64,000 nucleotides of DNA from Gammaproteobacteria bacterium (lineage in GTDB: Bacteria > Pseudomonadota > Gammaproteobacteria > Burkholderiales > Burkholderiaceae_C). Position numbers and translations under genes: made by a program. The stretch spans positions 1 to 64,000 of the forward strand of contig JAHIYE010000020.1 of assembly GCA_018815325.1 (NCBI GenBank), in the 5' to 3' direction. The notes beneath the pieces are model-generated. The model had not been told where the DNA came from. It made no database searches and was given only the letters and a program-made list of their open reading frames with translations. Positions 14,588 through 24,212 of this stretch are shown piece after piece (the stretch's first letter is position 1; each line of letters begins with the position of its first letter).

Positions 14588-16569
14588 TGGACCGCCATGA
14601 CAGGAGCGACAAGACCATCCGCTGCCTGCTGATCGCCAACCGCGGCGAGATTGCACGGCGCATCATCCGCAGTGCGCACGCCATGGGACTGCGCACGGTG
14701 GCCGTGTACTCTGAGGCCGACGCCGATGCGCTGCATGTGCAGGAAGCCAGCTGTGCCGTGGCACTGGGCGGCACGCGCTCGGCCGACAGCTACCTGCGCA
14801 TCGACAAACTGCTGGCGGCAGCCAGAGCCTCGGGCGCCGATGCCGTGCACCCCGGCTACGGCTTCCTCAGCGAGAACGCCGACTTTGCACAGGTGGTGCT
14901 TGATGCGGGGCTGACCTGGGTTGGTCCGCCACCTGCCGCCATCCGCGCGCTCGGCAACAAGGCCAGCGCCAAGGCGCTCGCACAGCAACATGGCGTGCCC
15001 TGCCTGCCGGGCTACCAGGGTGAAGACCAGTCGGACGCTCGCCTGATTGAAGAGGCCGGGCACCTCGGCTATCCGTTGATGGTCAAGGCCGCCGCAGGCG
15101 GTGGCGGGCGCGGCATGCGGCTGGTGCTGGCGGCAGCGCAGTTGCCCGCGGCGCTGCAGAGTGCACGCTCGGAGGCGCTGTCATCTTTCGGGAGCGGCGA
15201 ACTGTTGCTGGAGCGCGCACTGCTGCAGCCGCGCCATGTGGAGGTGCAGGTGTTTGCCGATGCGCACGGGCACTGCATTCATCTGGGTGAGCGCGACTGC
15301 TCGGTGCAGCGGCGCCACCAGAAACTGGTTGAAGAATCCCCCAGCCCGGCGGTGGATGCTGCCCTGCGCGCGCGCATGGGGCAGTGCGCCGTGGCGCTGG
15401 CCCAGGCCGCGGGCTATGTGGGGGCGGGCACGGTGGAGTTTCTGGTGGAGCAAAAGTCTGGAGGCGAATCAGAATTTTTCCTCATGGAGATGAACACGCG
15501 GCTGCAGGTGGAGCACCCGGTGACCGAGATGGTGACGGGGCTGGATCTGGTCGAGTGGCAGCTGCGGGTGGCGCAGGGCGAGCCCCTGCCGCTGACGCAG
15601 GAGCAAGTCCGGTTCAGCGGCCACGCGATCGAGGTTCGCTTGTGTGCGGAGGATGACGACTTTGCACCGCATGCGGGCCGCGTGTTGCACTTCAAGCCAC
15701 CACAGGCTTCCGCTACCGTGCGCTTTGACCATGCGCTGCGCAGCGGGCTGCAGGTGTCACCCTATTACGACTCCATGCTGGGCAAGCTCATCGTGCATGG
15801 GGCGAATCGCCAGGAGGCGATCGACAGGCTTGTCGCTGCGCTGGCTGACACCCAGTTGCTGGGCCTGCCCACCAACCGTGCGTTCCTGTCGGCGTGTCTG
15901 GATCACCCGGTGTTCCGCGCGGGCCAGGCGCTCATTCCTTTTCTGCAGGAACACGGTGATGCTATTCGCCAGACCTTGCAGGCGGCTCAAATGCAGCTGT
16001 TGCTGCCAGCGACGGTGGCCATGCACTTTGGGGCGGCCTCCGGTGCCGCGCAAGCCTTGCCTTCACCTTTTGCCAAAGCCTTGCGCGTGCGCCACCGCGA
16101 GCAACTGCATGCCCTCTCGCTGGGGGAGACCGGACAGAGCCAGCTTGAACTCATCCAGGGTGAACAAGCCCATGCGGCGGATTGCCATCGGCAGGATGCT
16201 CACAGCCTGCAGGTCAGCATCGATGGCCTGAGCCAGTCCGTGCAAGCCTGTCAGGTGACGAAGGGGCGCTGGCATGTGCAAGCCGCTGCGACGGACCTGT
16301 GGCTGGAGGACGCGAGTTTCGAACCCGCTGCCGGTGCGGGCAGTGCCAGCCAGGCCATGGAGTTGCGCGCGCCTTTCAACGGCAAGCTGATTGCCATCAA
16401 GGTGGCGGCCGGTGCACCCGTGAAGCGGGGCGACACCCTGCTGGTGATCGAGTCCATGAAGCTGGAGCACGCGATCTGCGCCACGCACGATGCGGTGGTG
16501 GCGGGCATCGCCGTGGAGCTGGGCCAGCAGACTGCGCCCGGACAAATCCTGTTGCGGTTTGAGCCATGA
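14584..16569 (+). CDS. atuF: Acyl-CoA carboxylase, biotin carboxylase/biotin carrier (alpha) subunit, AtuF-like
   Basis: The 661-residue protein has, in order, a biotin carboxylase domain starting LLIANRGEIARRI, the glycine-rich ATP-grasp loop KAAAGGGGRGMR, the catalytic EMNTRLQVEHPVTEM segment, a BC C-terminal domain, a linker region, and a biotinyl domain. The biotin site reads VIESMKLEHA with Lys626, 35 residues from the end; Ser replaces the more common Ala before Met. It pairs with the CT subunit at 10913-12556. The start was taken at the ATGA overlap with the hydratase gene and not at the GTG three codons earlier. Confidence 0.88.
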   Translation: MMDRHDRSDKTIRCLLIANRGEIARRIIRSAHAMGLRTVAVYSEADADALHVQEASCAVALGGTRSADSYLRIDKLLAAARASGADAVHPGYGFLSENADFAQVVLDAGLTWVGPPPAAIRALGNKASAKALAQQHGVPCLPGYQGEDQSDARLIEEAGHLGYPLMVKAAAGGGGRGMRLVLAAAQLPAALQSARSEALSSFGSGELLLERALLQPRHVEVQVFADAHGHCIHLGERDCSVQRRHQKLVEESPSPAVDAALRARMGQCAVALAQAAGYVGAGTVEFLVEQKSGGESEFFLMEMNTRLQVEHPVTEMVTGLDLVEWQLRVAQGEPLPLTQEQVRFSGHAIEVRLCAEDDDFAPHAGRVLHFKPPQASATVRFDHALRSGLQVSPYYDSMLGKLIVHGANRQEAIDRLVAALADTQLLGLPTNRAFLSACLDHPVFRAGQALIPFLQEHGDAIRQTLQAAQMQLLLPATVAMHFGAASGAAQALPSPFAKALRVRHREQLHALSLGETGQSQLELIQGEQAHAADCHRQDAHSLQVSIDGLSQSVQACQVTKGRWHVQAAATDLWLEDASFEPAAGAGSASQAMELRAPFNGKLIAIKVAAGAPVKRGDTLLVIESMKLEHAICATHDAVVAGIAVELGQQTAPGQILLRFEP

Positions 16570-17735
16570 GCGCCAACACTTCTACCCACAATCCCAAGCA
16601 GGTCGATGAGTTGGCAGACATTACCGATGCCGTGACGCGTTTCGCCCAGCGCGAGATCGCGCCCCATGTGAGCCAGTGGGACGATGCCGGCGAGTTCCCG
16701 CGCGCGCTCTATGCGAAGGCGGCCGGACTGGGCCTGCTGGCACTGGGCTACCCCGAGGCCTTGGGTGGCGTGCCGGCCAGCTGGCGCCTGCGCAATGCGA
16801 TGACAGTGGCGCTGTGCCGCCATGGCGGCAGCGGCGGTGTGCTGGCCAGCCTGTTCTCGCACAACATCGGCCTGCCGCCGGTGCTGGCCCACGGCTCGGC
16901 TGCGTTGCAGCAGGCGGTGGTGCCCGCGGTGCTGCGCGGTGACAAGATCGCGGCCCTGGCGATCACCGAGCCCGGCGGCGGCTCCGACGTGGCAGCCCTG
17001 CGCACCACGGCGCGGCGCGAGGGCAGTGACTATGTGATCGACGGCGAGAAGGTCTTCATCACCTCCGGCATGCGGGCTGACTACCTGACCGTGGCGGTGC
17101 GAACCGGCGATAGCAAGGGCGCCAGCGGCATCTCCATGATCCTCGTGCCAGGCGACGCGCCGGGCCTCAGCCGCACAGCCCTGCGCAAGATGGGCTGGCA
17201 CTGCTCGGACACCGCGCAGCTGCGCTTTGACGGCGTGCGCGTGCCGGCAGCCAACCTGCTGGGCGAAGAGGGCAGCGGCTTCAAGATCATCATGAACAAC
17301 TTCAACGGCGAGCGCATGGCCATGTCGGCGGCGGCGCTCGGTTTTGCCCAGGCCTGTTTTGACGAGGCGCTGGACTGGGCGCGCCAGCGCAAGACTTTCG
17401 GCCAGGCGCTGGTGGAGCGCCAGGTGATTCGCCACAAGCTGGTGGACATGCAGATGCGCATCGCCTCCACCCAGGCCTGGGTGGAGCAACTCGCCAACCG
17501 GGCCGATGCGGGAGATGCCGGCCCCGACTGGGTGGCGAACGTCTGCATGCTCAAGAACCACGCCACCCAGACCATGCAGTTCTGCGCCGACCAGGCAGTG
17601 CAGATTCTCGGCGGCATGGGCTACATGCAGGGCACGAAGAGCGAGCGCATTTACCGCGAGGTCAAGGTCATGATGATTGGCGGCGGGGCCGAGGAAATCA
17701 TGAAGGACCTCGCTGCACGACAATTGGGACTATGA
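16566..17735 (+). CDS. Acyl-CoA dehydrogenase (second of the cluster)
   Basis: 389 residues with the ACAD motifs ALAITEPGGGSDVAALR and VFITSGMRADYL, and C-terminal GGMGYMQGTKSERIYREVK and GGGAEEIM. The Glu-Glu in the last motif offers a candidate catalytic base. It overlaps the biotin carboxylase gene by ATGA and the thioesterase gene by ATGA. It differs clearly from the dehydrogenase at 12600-13781, so it probably works on another chain length or a later beta-oxidation round of the same branched substrate. Confidence 0.85.
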   Translation: MSANTSTHNPKQVDELADITDAVTRFAQREIAPHVSQWDDAGEFPRALYAKAAGLGLLALGYPEALGGVPASWRLRNAMTVALCRHGGSGGVLASLFSHNIGLPPVLAHGSAALQQAVVPAVLRGDKIAALAITEPGGGSDVAALRTTARREGSDYVIDGEKVFITSGMRADYLTVAVRTGDSKGASGISMILVPGDAPGLSRTALRKMGWHCSDTAQLRFDGVRVPAANLLGEEGSGFKIIMNNFNGERMAMSAAALGFAQACFDEALDWARQRKTFGQALVERQVIRHKLVDMQMRIASTQAWVEQLANRADAGDAGPDWVANVCMLKNHATQTMQFCADQAVQILGGMGYMQGTKSERIYREVKVMMIGGGAEEIMKDLAARQLGL

Positions 17736-18232
17736 GCAACAACACACCCATACCCGCCATCACCCCGGTCGAAGTCGAGTTCGAAGCCGAGTTCGTGGCC
17801 GGCCTGAAACTGATCTTCGAAGAGAAGATTTCCTTCAACCGCGTGCTGGGCCTGAAGATCACCTCGCTCATGCCCGAACGCGTGGTGGGCCGCATTGACA
17901 TGAACCCGCAACTCGTGGGCCACTATTCGCACAACCGTCTGCACGGCGGCGTCATCAGCGCCGGGCTTGACGCCATGGGCGGGCTGGCCGTGATGGCGGC
18001 CATCGGTGCGCGCCACATGGACGAGACGCTGCAGCAGCGGCTGGGGCGCTTCTCCAAGCTGGGCACGATTGATCTGCGCATCGACTACCTGCGGCCCGGG
18101 CTTGGCACGCATTTCGAGTTACGGGCCGAGGTGATGCGGCTGGGCTCGCGCGTGGCGTCCACGCGGATGGAGTTTCTGGATTCGGAGGGGAAACTGCTGT
18201 CTACCGGGGCGGGGGCTTATATCGTGTCTTGA
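17732..18232 (+). CDS. PaaI-type hotdog thioesterase
   Basis: 166 residues with a single hotdog fold: a central helix region YSHNRLHGGVISAGLDAMGG holds the HGG motif typical of the PaaI branch. The remainder is beta-sheet, for example IDLRIDYLRPGLG. It is the last gene of the operon, joined by ATGA. It may hydrolyse stalled acyl-CoA intermediates and recover CoA. About 100 bases separate it from the convergent XRE-cupin gene. Confidence 0.82.
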   Translation: MSNNTPIPAITPVEVEFEAEFVAGLKLIFEEKISFNRVLGLKITSLMPERVVGRIDMNPQLVGHYSHNRLHGGVISAGLDAMGGLAVMAAIGARHMDETLQQRLGRFSKLGTIDLRIDYLRPGLGTHFELRAEVMRLGSRVASTRMEFLDSEGKLLSTGAGAYIVS

Positions 18233-18333
18233 GGAAGGCGCACCCGGCTTCCCGCAACTTTGCGGACAGTCAGCTTGGCATTGTCAAAATACACGAGCCA
18301 ATCATCCCGCAGCATCAGTGCACCATAGTGCGC

Positions 18334-18933
18334 TCAAAAAGTTGCCGGCGTATTTACCCAAAAAATCTTGGCTTCTACCTTACCCACATTCCGATAACCA
18401 TGTGGCGTCTGACTTGAGAAATTAAATGCATCGCCCTCCTGAACCAGGTACCGTTCATTCCCCAGAACCAGCTCCAGCGCGCCTTCCAGAACGTAGCCAA
18501 CCTCTTCCCCGATGTGCTCAATCAGGCCGTCCGTCTCTTCCCCGGGGGGGACAATGTGAATATTGGCCTGCATCAGACTCCCTCGTTTGGGCAGCGTGAT
18601 GCGCTCAAGGGAAATCCCACCGGCCTTGAATACAGGGCATTGGCCTCGACGCAGAATGGGCCCCACCATAGGGGCCTCTTCGGTTGTCAACACAGCGATG
18701 TTCGTGTCCAGTGCGCTTGCTATGCGATGCAGCATGGCCAGCGAAGGCGAAGCCTGACCGTTTTCAATTTTCGAGATAAGGCTTTCAGAGCATTGGGATT
18801 TCTGCGCCACCTGTGACATGGTGAGCCCGGCAACCAGACGCGCATGCTTGAGCCGAACACCCAGCATGGACAGTGGCTTCACTACACCGTCGTCAGGTTT
18901 AGTCTCGGCAACAGTGTTTGATTTCAAGAGCAT
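18334..18933 (-). CDS. XRE-family regulator with C-terminal cupin domain
   Basis: 199 residues. Residues 25-80 form a helix-turn-helix of the Cro/CI type (LKHARLVAGLTMSQVAQKSQ, then SESLISKIENGQASPSL). Residues 115-195 are a small cupin, EEVGYVLEGALELVLG followed by GDAFNFSSQTPHGYRN. Such HTH-cupin proteins sense small metabolites and often control the operon they sit in. It is the last gene of an eight-gene minus-strand operon, 6 bases after the amidohydrolase, and probably regulates amide/ureide use. Confidence 0.88.
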   Translation of the reverse strand: MLLKSNTVAETKPDDGVVKPLSMLGVRLKHARLVAGLTMSQVAQKSQCSESLISKIENGQASPSLAMLHRIASALDTNIAVLTTEEAPMVGPILRRGQCPVFKAGGISLERITLPKRGSLMQANIHIVPPGEETDGLIEHIGEEVGYVLEGALELVLGNERYLVQEGDAFNFSSQTPHGYRNVGKVEAKIFWVNTPATF

Positions 18934-18939
18934 GGCAGC

Positions 18940-20259
18940 CTATTTCTCCAGAGGCAAGTTAGCCAATATTGTCACCGCATAGGCCAGCGCCTGGACCCCC
19001 AGAAAAAGCTCCCGTGGGTCGGTTTCTTCCGCGGCATTATGACTAATTCCCCCTTTGCTGGGGACGAAGATCATGGCGGTAGGACATTGATCTGCGAGGT
19101 ACATGGCGTCATGAAATGCACCGGATGTCAGTCTCATCGGTGGCGCCAGTAAAGCCTTGGTGCAGGCGCGTTCGCATGCCTGCTCAATCACCGCCAGCAT
19201 CGTATCTGGGAAAAGTGTCGGTGGACGCGCAAAAAGGTTTTCAACGGCAATGCTCCCGGCCCAGTTGTAATCCCTGATCATGTCATTCATGGCCGATTCA
19301 AACTGCGCCAAAACCTGCTCATCCACTGAGCGAACGTCGACGGTGAATGTCACACTCCCGGGTATGGTGTTGATCGAATTGGGGCTCACCTGCCAACGGC
19401 CCAGCGTCAATCGCAAGGTATCCGTCGCGTGCCTAACCCGATAGTCATAGAACTGATGGGCCAGCCCGACCGCAGCAGCCATGGCATCCGTTCGTTCTTC
19501 CATCGGCATGGTACCCGCATGGCCAGCCGAACCTGTCAGATGGAGCTGGTACCAGCGCACACTCTGAATGCCCGAGACTACGCCCAGCGGTACTTGTGCA
19601 CGCTCCAACACGGGTCCTTGCTCTATGTGTAACTCCACACAAGCAGACATCTGCTCAGCCATTGGCCGGCGCGGCACGTCGGCGACAGCCTTGAGGGCCA
19701 GATCCACCGCATCGCCAAAACTCATGCCTGTTGCATCCATCGATTTTCGATATTCGGTCAGCCGACGTGGATCCACAAATGCGCTCGACCCCATTGCTCC
19801 CGGGCCGAAGCGGCACCCTTCTTCGTTGGTCCAGGCCACGACCTCAATGGCACGCTGAGTTTCAATGCCTGCGTCGTTCAAGGCCGCGATGACCTCCAGC
19901 CCCCCCACCACGCCGTAGGCTCCATCCAGCTTGCCGCCCACCGGCTGGGTATCTGCATGGCTGCCCGTCAGAACGGGAGGCAGATCCGACAGTCCTCGGC
20001 GACGGAAAAACAGGTTGGCGCAGTCATCAATGCGCACCTCACATCCAAGGGATCGCGCTTTGTCGATTAAAAAGCGTCGAGCCTGAAGATCAATATCAGT
20101 CAGGGCTTCGCGAGACACGCCGCCGTCGTCGCGCCCCCCAAACATGGCCAACTCGCGAAGGAGCTGCTGCAAACGATCAAACTGGACATGATCTTGTGCA
20201 GACTCAGCAAAAGCAATTTCGGAGGATTTTTCGGTGTCTATCACGTCTACCTCTGCCAA
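18940..20259 (-). CDS. M20-family Zn amidohydrolase (N-carbamoyl-L-amino acid hydrolase / allantoate amidohydrolase type)
   Basis: 439 residues. Metal-site motifs of this family are visible: GSHADTQPVGGKLDGAYG (His and bridging Asp), NEEGCRFGPGAMGS (Glu-Glu pair) and SHNAAEETDP near the end (last His). A dimerisation domain with GSAGHAGTMPMEERTDA lies in the middle. These enzymes remove a carbamoyl group from N-carbamoyl amino acids, ureidoglycolate or allantoate, releasing CO2 and ammonia. The frame opens with TTG; a GTG at 20244 with AGAGG just upstream may be the true start. It lies 7 bases after the amidase gene. Confidence 0.82.
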   Translation of the reverse strand: MAEVDVIDTEKSSEIAFAESAQDHVQFDRLQQLLRELAMFGGRDDGGVSREALTDIDLQARRFLIDKARSLGCEVRIDDCANLFFRRRGLSDLPPVLTGSHADTQPVGGKLDGAYGVVGGLEVIAALNDAGIETQRAIEVVAWTNEEGCRFGPGAMGSSAFVDPRRLTEYRKSMDATGMSFGDAVDLALKAVADVPRRPMAEQMSACVELHIEQGPVLERAQVPLGVVSGIQSVRWYQLHLTGSAGHAGTMPMEERTDAMAAAVGLAHQFYDYRVRHATDTLRLTLGRWQVSPNSINTIPGSVTFTVDVRSVDEQVLAQFESAMNDMIRDYNWAGSIAVENLFARPPTLFPDTMLAVIEQACERACTKALLAPPMRLTSGAFHDAMYLADQCPTAMIFVPSKGGISHNAAEETDPRELFLGVQALAYAVTILANLPLEK

Positions 20260-20266
20260 AAATACG

Positions 20267-21556
20267 TCACTTCAAGGCAAGCTGAAGTGTGTGTGCCGCG
20301 CTTAACGCCTGTAAATCAGCCCAGCGTGGCCCCACCAGAGTCACCCCAACGGGCATGCCGTTCTCGCCGACTCCCACCGGCACATGCACACAAGGATGAC
20401 CCAACAAAGTCCATAACCGGTTAAATATGGGGTCACCCGTCGCCTCCAGTCCTGCCGGTGCTTCTCCTGCCGTACTCGGCGCGAGTAGCACGTCGCAAGA
20501 CTTAAAGAGGCCGTCAACCTCGTATCGGGCATTTGAGGCGTAGCTTTGTGCACGGGCGAAATCCTCACCGCTGATCGACTGTCCCGTGCTCATCAGAGAT
20601 GAAAATGCCTGACTGAATAGATCCGCATGCAGTCTGCGTTCCGGTGCAAAGGCTGCAGCGGCCTCGTAAGCCATGATTTGCATTTGCGCTTCGGTCAAAC
20701 GGTTACATGACGGCGGAAGTGTGACATCGTGCACCCGGGCACCACCCCCCTCCAGTAATCGAACGGCTTGCTCCAGCGCGCGGTGCGTATCAGGCGTGGC
20801 AAGATTCCAGTGCGGCGTATGACAAACGCCGACTCGAATGGCTCCGGTTTTGACTGGCACCAACGCCAGGCGAGCCAGTGCGCCAATGAAAAAAGCGGCA
20901 TCATCGACCGAGCGCGCCAAAACACCGACCGTATCGAGACTGGGAGACAAAGGCTTGATGCCGGCCAGAGGCAAGGTGCCATGTGTAGGCTTGTAGCCAA
21001 CCACGCCACAGTAGGCTGCCGGGCGAATGATGGAGCCTGCTGTTTGCGTCCCAAAAGCCAGCGGCACCATGTTGGCAGCCACAGCCGCGGCCGATCCACT
21101 GGATGACCCGCCTGGCGTACGCGGCGCATGCTCCGATGCACGTGGATTACGCGTCAAGCCTGGCTTGAATGTCGCGAATTCGGTGCTGACAGTCTTACCC
21201 ATGATGACCGTACCATGCGCACGACAAGACGCGACGCATGCTGCGTCCACTGTCGGTTGGTGCTTGGCATAAATCGGGGATCCATAGGTACTGGGCATAT
21301 CCGCCGTGTCCATGAGATCTTTAACCCCAATGGGGATGCCTTTGAGTTGACCGCTGACTCCGCTCTGATCCAGCGTCCGTGCATTTTGCAGCGCCAGCTC
21401 GGGATCAAAAAATTGCCACGCCCGGATTCCGGCTTCACAGGACTGGATATGTTGTATGTAGGCCCGAGCAACAGCCTCAGCCGTCAGTTCTCGATTGGAA
21501 ACACGTTGTGCGATTTCACGAGCTGACAAAGAAATTAGAGCGTCCATAAGCGACAT
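20267..21556 (-). CDS. Amidase (amidase-signature family)
   Basis: 429 residues with the Ser-cisSer-Lys triad laid out as expected: Lys79 in GVKDL, cis-Ser151 in PGGSSSGSAA and nucleophile Ser175 in GTQTAGSIIRP. The first Met is directly next to the stop of the LivF gene, and a second Met three codons later is equally possible. Together with the N-carbamoyl hydrolase downstream it suggests stepwise breakdown of an amide or ureide brought in by the Liv transporter. It is clearly different from the amidase at 27683-28909. Confidence 0.88.
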   Translation of the reverse strand: MSLMDALISLSAREIAQRVSNRELTAEAVARAYIQHIQSCEAGIRAWQFFDPELALQNARTLDQSGVSGQLKGIPIGVKDLMDTADMPSTYGSPIYAKHQPTVDAACVASCRAHGTVIMGKTVSTEFATFKPGLTRNPRASEHAPRTPGGSSSGSAAAVAANMVPLAFGTQTAGSIIRPAAYCGVVGYKPTHGTLPLAGIKPLSPSLDTVGVLARSVDDAAFFIGALARLALVPVKTGAIRVGVCHTPHWNLATPDTHRALEQAVRLLEGGGARVHDVTLPPSCNRLTEAQMQIMAYEAAAAFAPERRLHADLFSQAFSSLMSTGQSISGEDFARAQSYASNARYEVDGLFKSCDVLLAPSTAGEAPAGLEATGDPIFNRLWTLLGHPCVHVPVGVGENGMPVGVTLVGPRWADLQALSAAHTLQLALK

Positions 21557-22264
21557 TCAACCAAAATAGGCCGAGCGAACTTCATCGTTCTCGGACAATG
21601 CTTTCGCCGTTCCCTCAGAGACCACTCGCCCCTGTGAAAGTACGTACCCATAGTGCGAGATTGCCAGAGTTTGGCGCGCATTCTGCTCAACCAGCAATAC
21701 GGTCGTACCCAACTCGTTGATCTGTTTGATCACTTTAAAGTTTTCCTTGACATACAAGGGAGACAAGCCAAGCGAAGGTTCGTCGATAAGCAGCAATTTG
21801 GGTTTGGCCATCAGCCCCCGACCAATGGAAACCATCGCTTGCTCCCCGCCCGACATGGTGCCAGCCAGCTGGGATGCGCGCTCCTTCAGCCGGGGAAAAA
21901 TTTCATACACACTTGCCAGTCTCTCCCGGACCCGGGACGATTCCGACTCCAAAAATGCACCCAAGGTCAGGTTTTCTGCCACGGTCATGCGGGGAAATAC
22001 TTTACGGCCTTCTGGTATGCAGGCGATGCCACTGGCAATGATGCTGTGTGTTTTCTCACCCGCCAGATTTCGCCCATCCCACCAGATCTCGCCCTGACGG
22101 GGAGGTGTCAGCCCCAAAATAGACCGTATCAGGGTACTTTTTCCGGCGCCATTCGAACCTAGAATGCAGGTGATTTTTCCTGGCTCTACCTCAATAGAAA
22201 CATCATGAAGAACATTGACCTTGTCGTACCCGGTAGTAAGATTTTTGACACTCAGCGTACTCAT
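21557..22264 (-). CDS. livF: ABC transporter ATPase, LivF type (system 1)
   Basis: 235 residues from the ATG at 22264, with GSNGAGKST (Walker A), MSGGEQAM (signature) and [13 protein letters not shown] (Walker B). The VEQNARQTL segment in place of the H-loop is typical of LivF. The frame is open 33 codons further upstream, but that would overlap the LivG gene heavily. The chosen start overlaps the LivG stop by four bases. Confidence 0.88.
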   Translation of the reverse strand: MSTLSVKNLTTGYDKVNVLHDVSIEVEPGKITCILGSNGAGKSTLIRSILGLTPPRQGEIWWDGRNLAGEKTHSIIASGIACIPEGRKVFPRMTVAENLTLGAFLESESSRVRERLASVYEIFPRLKERASQLAGTMSGGEQAMVSIGRGLMAKPKLLLIDEPSLGLSPLYVKENFKVIKQINELGTTVLLVEQNARQTLAISHYGYVLSQGRVVSEGTAKALSENDEVRSAYFG

Positions 22265-23046
22265 TCGTCTTCTCCGAGGTAGGCCGTCTGAACATTGGGA
22301 TCTCGCGTAATTTCCGTATAAGTTCCTTCTGCGATTTTTTTTCCATAGTTCAGAACGATGCAACGATCGGTGATTCTTTCGATCACGTTCATTTCATGTT
22401 CGATCAGGACAACTGACAAGTTGTTCAATTTGCCCCGCACTTGCATGATGTCCTGCATCAACTCGGCTGTTTCATCGTGCGTCATACCTGCCGATGGTTC
22501 ATCAAGCAATAAAAGCCTAGGCTGACTCATGAGGGCACGACATACTTCAATTCGACGCCTGTCAATCATTGTGAATGTTTCAACTGGTTCGAACAAATGC
22601 CCCACAAGCGATGGACTGAAGATATTCAGCAGGTCTTTGACTTTGACAACGTAAGCCTCGTATTCAGACTTGAATGCATTGCGCCTCAGCATGTTGAATA
22701 TCAGCCCATGCCGCATGTGCTGGTAGTCGCCGATGACGATATTGTCGAAGACTGTCAGTGACAGTGAGAGTCGTGAGCGCTGAAAAGTCCGGGCCACACC
22801 TTTACGGTAAATCTCTTGAGGAGTCTTCTCGATCAAATTCTCACCGTTGAAGGTGATCGTGCCACCGCTGGCTTTGTACAAACCGGTCAAGACGTTAAAG
22901 AATGTGGTCTTGCCAGAGCCATTCGGTCCCAGCAGTCCAAGGATTTCTCCTTCCTGAACCGTCATGTTCAATGAATCGAGCGCAGTCAAACCACCAAATC
23001 GCATGGTCAAGCTGTCGACATTGATCAGAGTTTTTCCGGTCATCAT
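22261..23046 (-). CDS. livG: ABC transporter ATPase, LivG type (system 1)
   Basis: 261 residues. Walker A is GPNGSGKTT and Walker [13 protein letters not shown], with H-loop [10 protein letters not shown]. The signature region reads [18 protein letters not shown], so the usual LSxGxQ is hardly recognisable (TMIDRRR), an oddity shared with the LivG domain of system 2 at 32727-35261. The C-terminal LivG extension [14 protein letters not shown] is present. It overlaps LivM by four bases. Confidence 0.87.
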   Translation of the reverse strand: MMTGKTLINVDSLTMRFGGLTALDSLNMTVQEGEILGLLGPNGSGKTTFFNVLTGLYKASGGTITFNGENLIEKTPQEIYRKGVARTFQRSRLSLSLTVFDNIVIGDYQHMRHGLIFNMLRRNAFKSEYEAYVVKVKDLLNIFSPSLVGHLFEPVETFTMIDRRRIEVCRALMSQPRLLLLDEPSAGMTHDETAELMQDIMQVRGKLNNLSVVLIEHEMNVIERITDRCIVLNYGKKIAEGTYTEITRDPNVQTAYLGEDE

Positions 23047-24209
23047 GATTCCTCTTGCCGGAAAAAAAGACGCGTTTTCCGCGGCATCAATCCCTGTGGT
23101 CTGAACAGGAGGATCAAGATGACCAACGTGGCGAATAGTAAAAATCGGTACTCTTGAATGAACTGGAGTTTTTCAGGAAGGATCAATACGATCATTGCAG
23201 CGGGGATTAATCCAGCTATATTGCCAAGTCCACCAAGGATGACGATGGACAGCATCAACAGTGAATCAGAAAACGTGAAGTTGTTCGGGGCTACAAAACC
23301 TGAAATCATGCCGTACAGACCACCGGAAACACCCGCAATAAAATTGCCCATCGTGAACGCAACCACCTTCCAGCGCACGATGTGCAGACCAAAAGTTGAT
23401 GCGGCAGTTTCGTCGGTTCGAATGACATCCATGCTGAGCCCGACCCAGGATCGCTCCAGTGCACTGATGAGTCCATAAATAGTTCCGAAGGTGATCAAAC
23501 TCAGAATCGCATAAGACACATACAGGGATATTTCAAGGCCGAATACCGTAAACCCCTGGTTGAGCTTGAAGCCGAAGAGCTCCATTCCAGGAACCTGCAG
23601 GCCCTGGGGTCCCCCCAGTACATCATTGACTTCGATGAAGGTCTTGAACAGGATGCCGAATGCAATGGTGACCAAGGCTGCATAGTGGCCGCGTGTTCTC
23701 AATACGGGGAGGATCAGCAGGGACCCAATGAGCGCAGCGCTCAAACCCGAGATCAGAATAATCAGGAGATGTGGGATTCCCGTGTGGGTCGCAAGCACTG
23801 CGGTAGCGTAACTTCCAACGCCAAAAAATGCGGCGCCAGCAAAATTGGCCACGCCTGAATAACCAAACTGCACGGTTAATCCGAGACACGCCGTCGAGTA
23901 CAGCAGCACTGCGCAAAGCATCAGCAGGATGAAGTGCGAGTCATAAAAAGCTGCGATCAGGGCCAGGCCGCCGCCAACAGCCAGGATCTTTGACAAACCA
24001 GGTCGACGGACTGCAGACTGCTCTAACAACTGCGTGGCACCGAAACGGCGACTGATTATCACGAGCAGTATGGCTGCACATAGCAAGATGGCTACACCGA
24101 TCTGGGACTCTGCATGCAGAAACATCCACATATACAGCGTCAAGACGATGGCTGCCATGCCGAGGACAGTGGAAGGCAGCCACTTGCCCGGTGTCAATAT
24201 ATTGCTCAT
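23043..24209 (-). CDS. livM: ABC transporter permease, LivM type (system 1)
   Basis: 388 residues with about ten hydrophobic helices. The LivM hallmark segments are GLTVQFGYSGVANFAGAAFF, LRTRGHYAALVTIAFGILF and VVAFTMGNFIAGVSGGLYG. The N-terminus has extra helices compared with minimal LivM proteins. The gene lies 3 bases after LivH in the same operon. Confidence 0.87.
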   Translation of the reverse strand: MSNILTPGKWLPSTVLGMAAIVLTLYMWMFLHAESQIGVAILLCAAILLVIISRRFGATQLLEQSAVRRPGLSKILAVGGGLALIAAFYDSHFILLMLCAVLLYSTACLGLTVQFGYSGVANFAGAAFFGVGSYATAVLATHTGIPHLLIILISGLSAALIGSLLILPVLRTRGHYAALVTIAFGILFKTFIEVNDVLGGPQGLQVPGMELFGFKLNQGFTVFGLEISLYVSYAILSLITFGTIYGLISALERSWVGLSMDVIRTDETAASTFGLHIVRWKVVAFTMGNFIAGVSGGLYGMISGFVAPNNFTFSDSLLMLSIVILGGLGNIAGLIPAAMIVLILPEKLQFIQEYRFLLFATLVILILLFRPQGLMPRKTRLFFRQEES

Positions 24210-24212
24210 TGC

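Noticed and set aside
10913-16569. Leucine degradation (liu/mcc) cluster
   Set aside because: The carboxylase could be methylcrotonyl-CoA type, but the TetR regulator, SDR, gene order and operator-linked AtuA-like genes fit acyclic terpene use better. Kept as an alternative, not as the main call.
20267-21556. Defective amidase because GTDTGGS is replaced by GTQTAGS
   Set aside because: The nucleophile Ser175, cis-Ser151 and Lys79 are all present; the Q-T-A-G-S variant occurs in normal members of the family as I recall.
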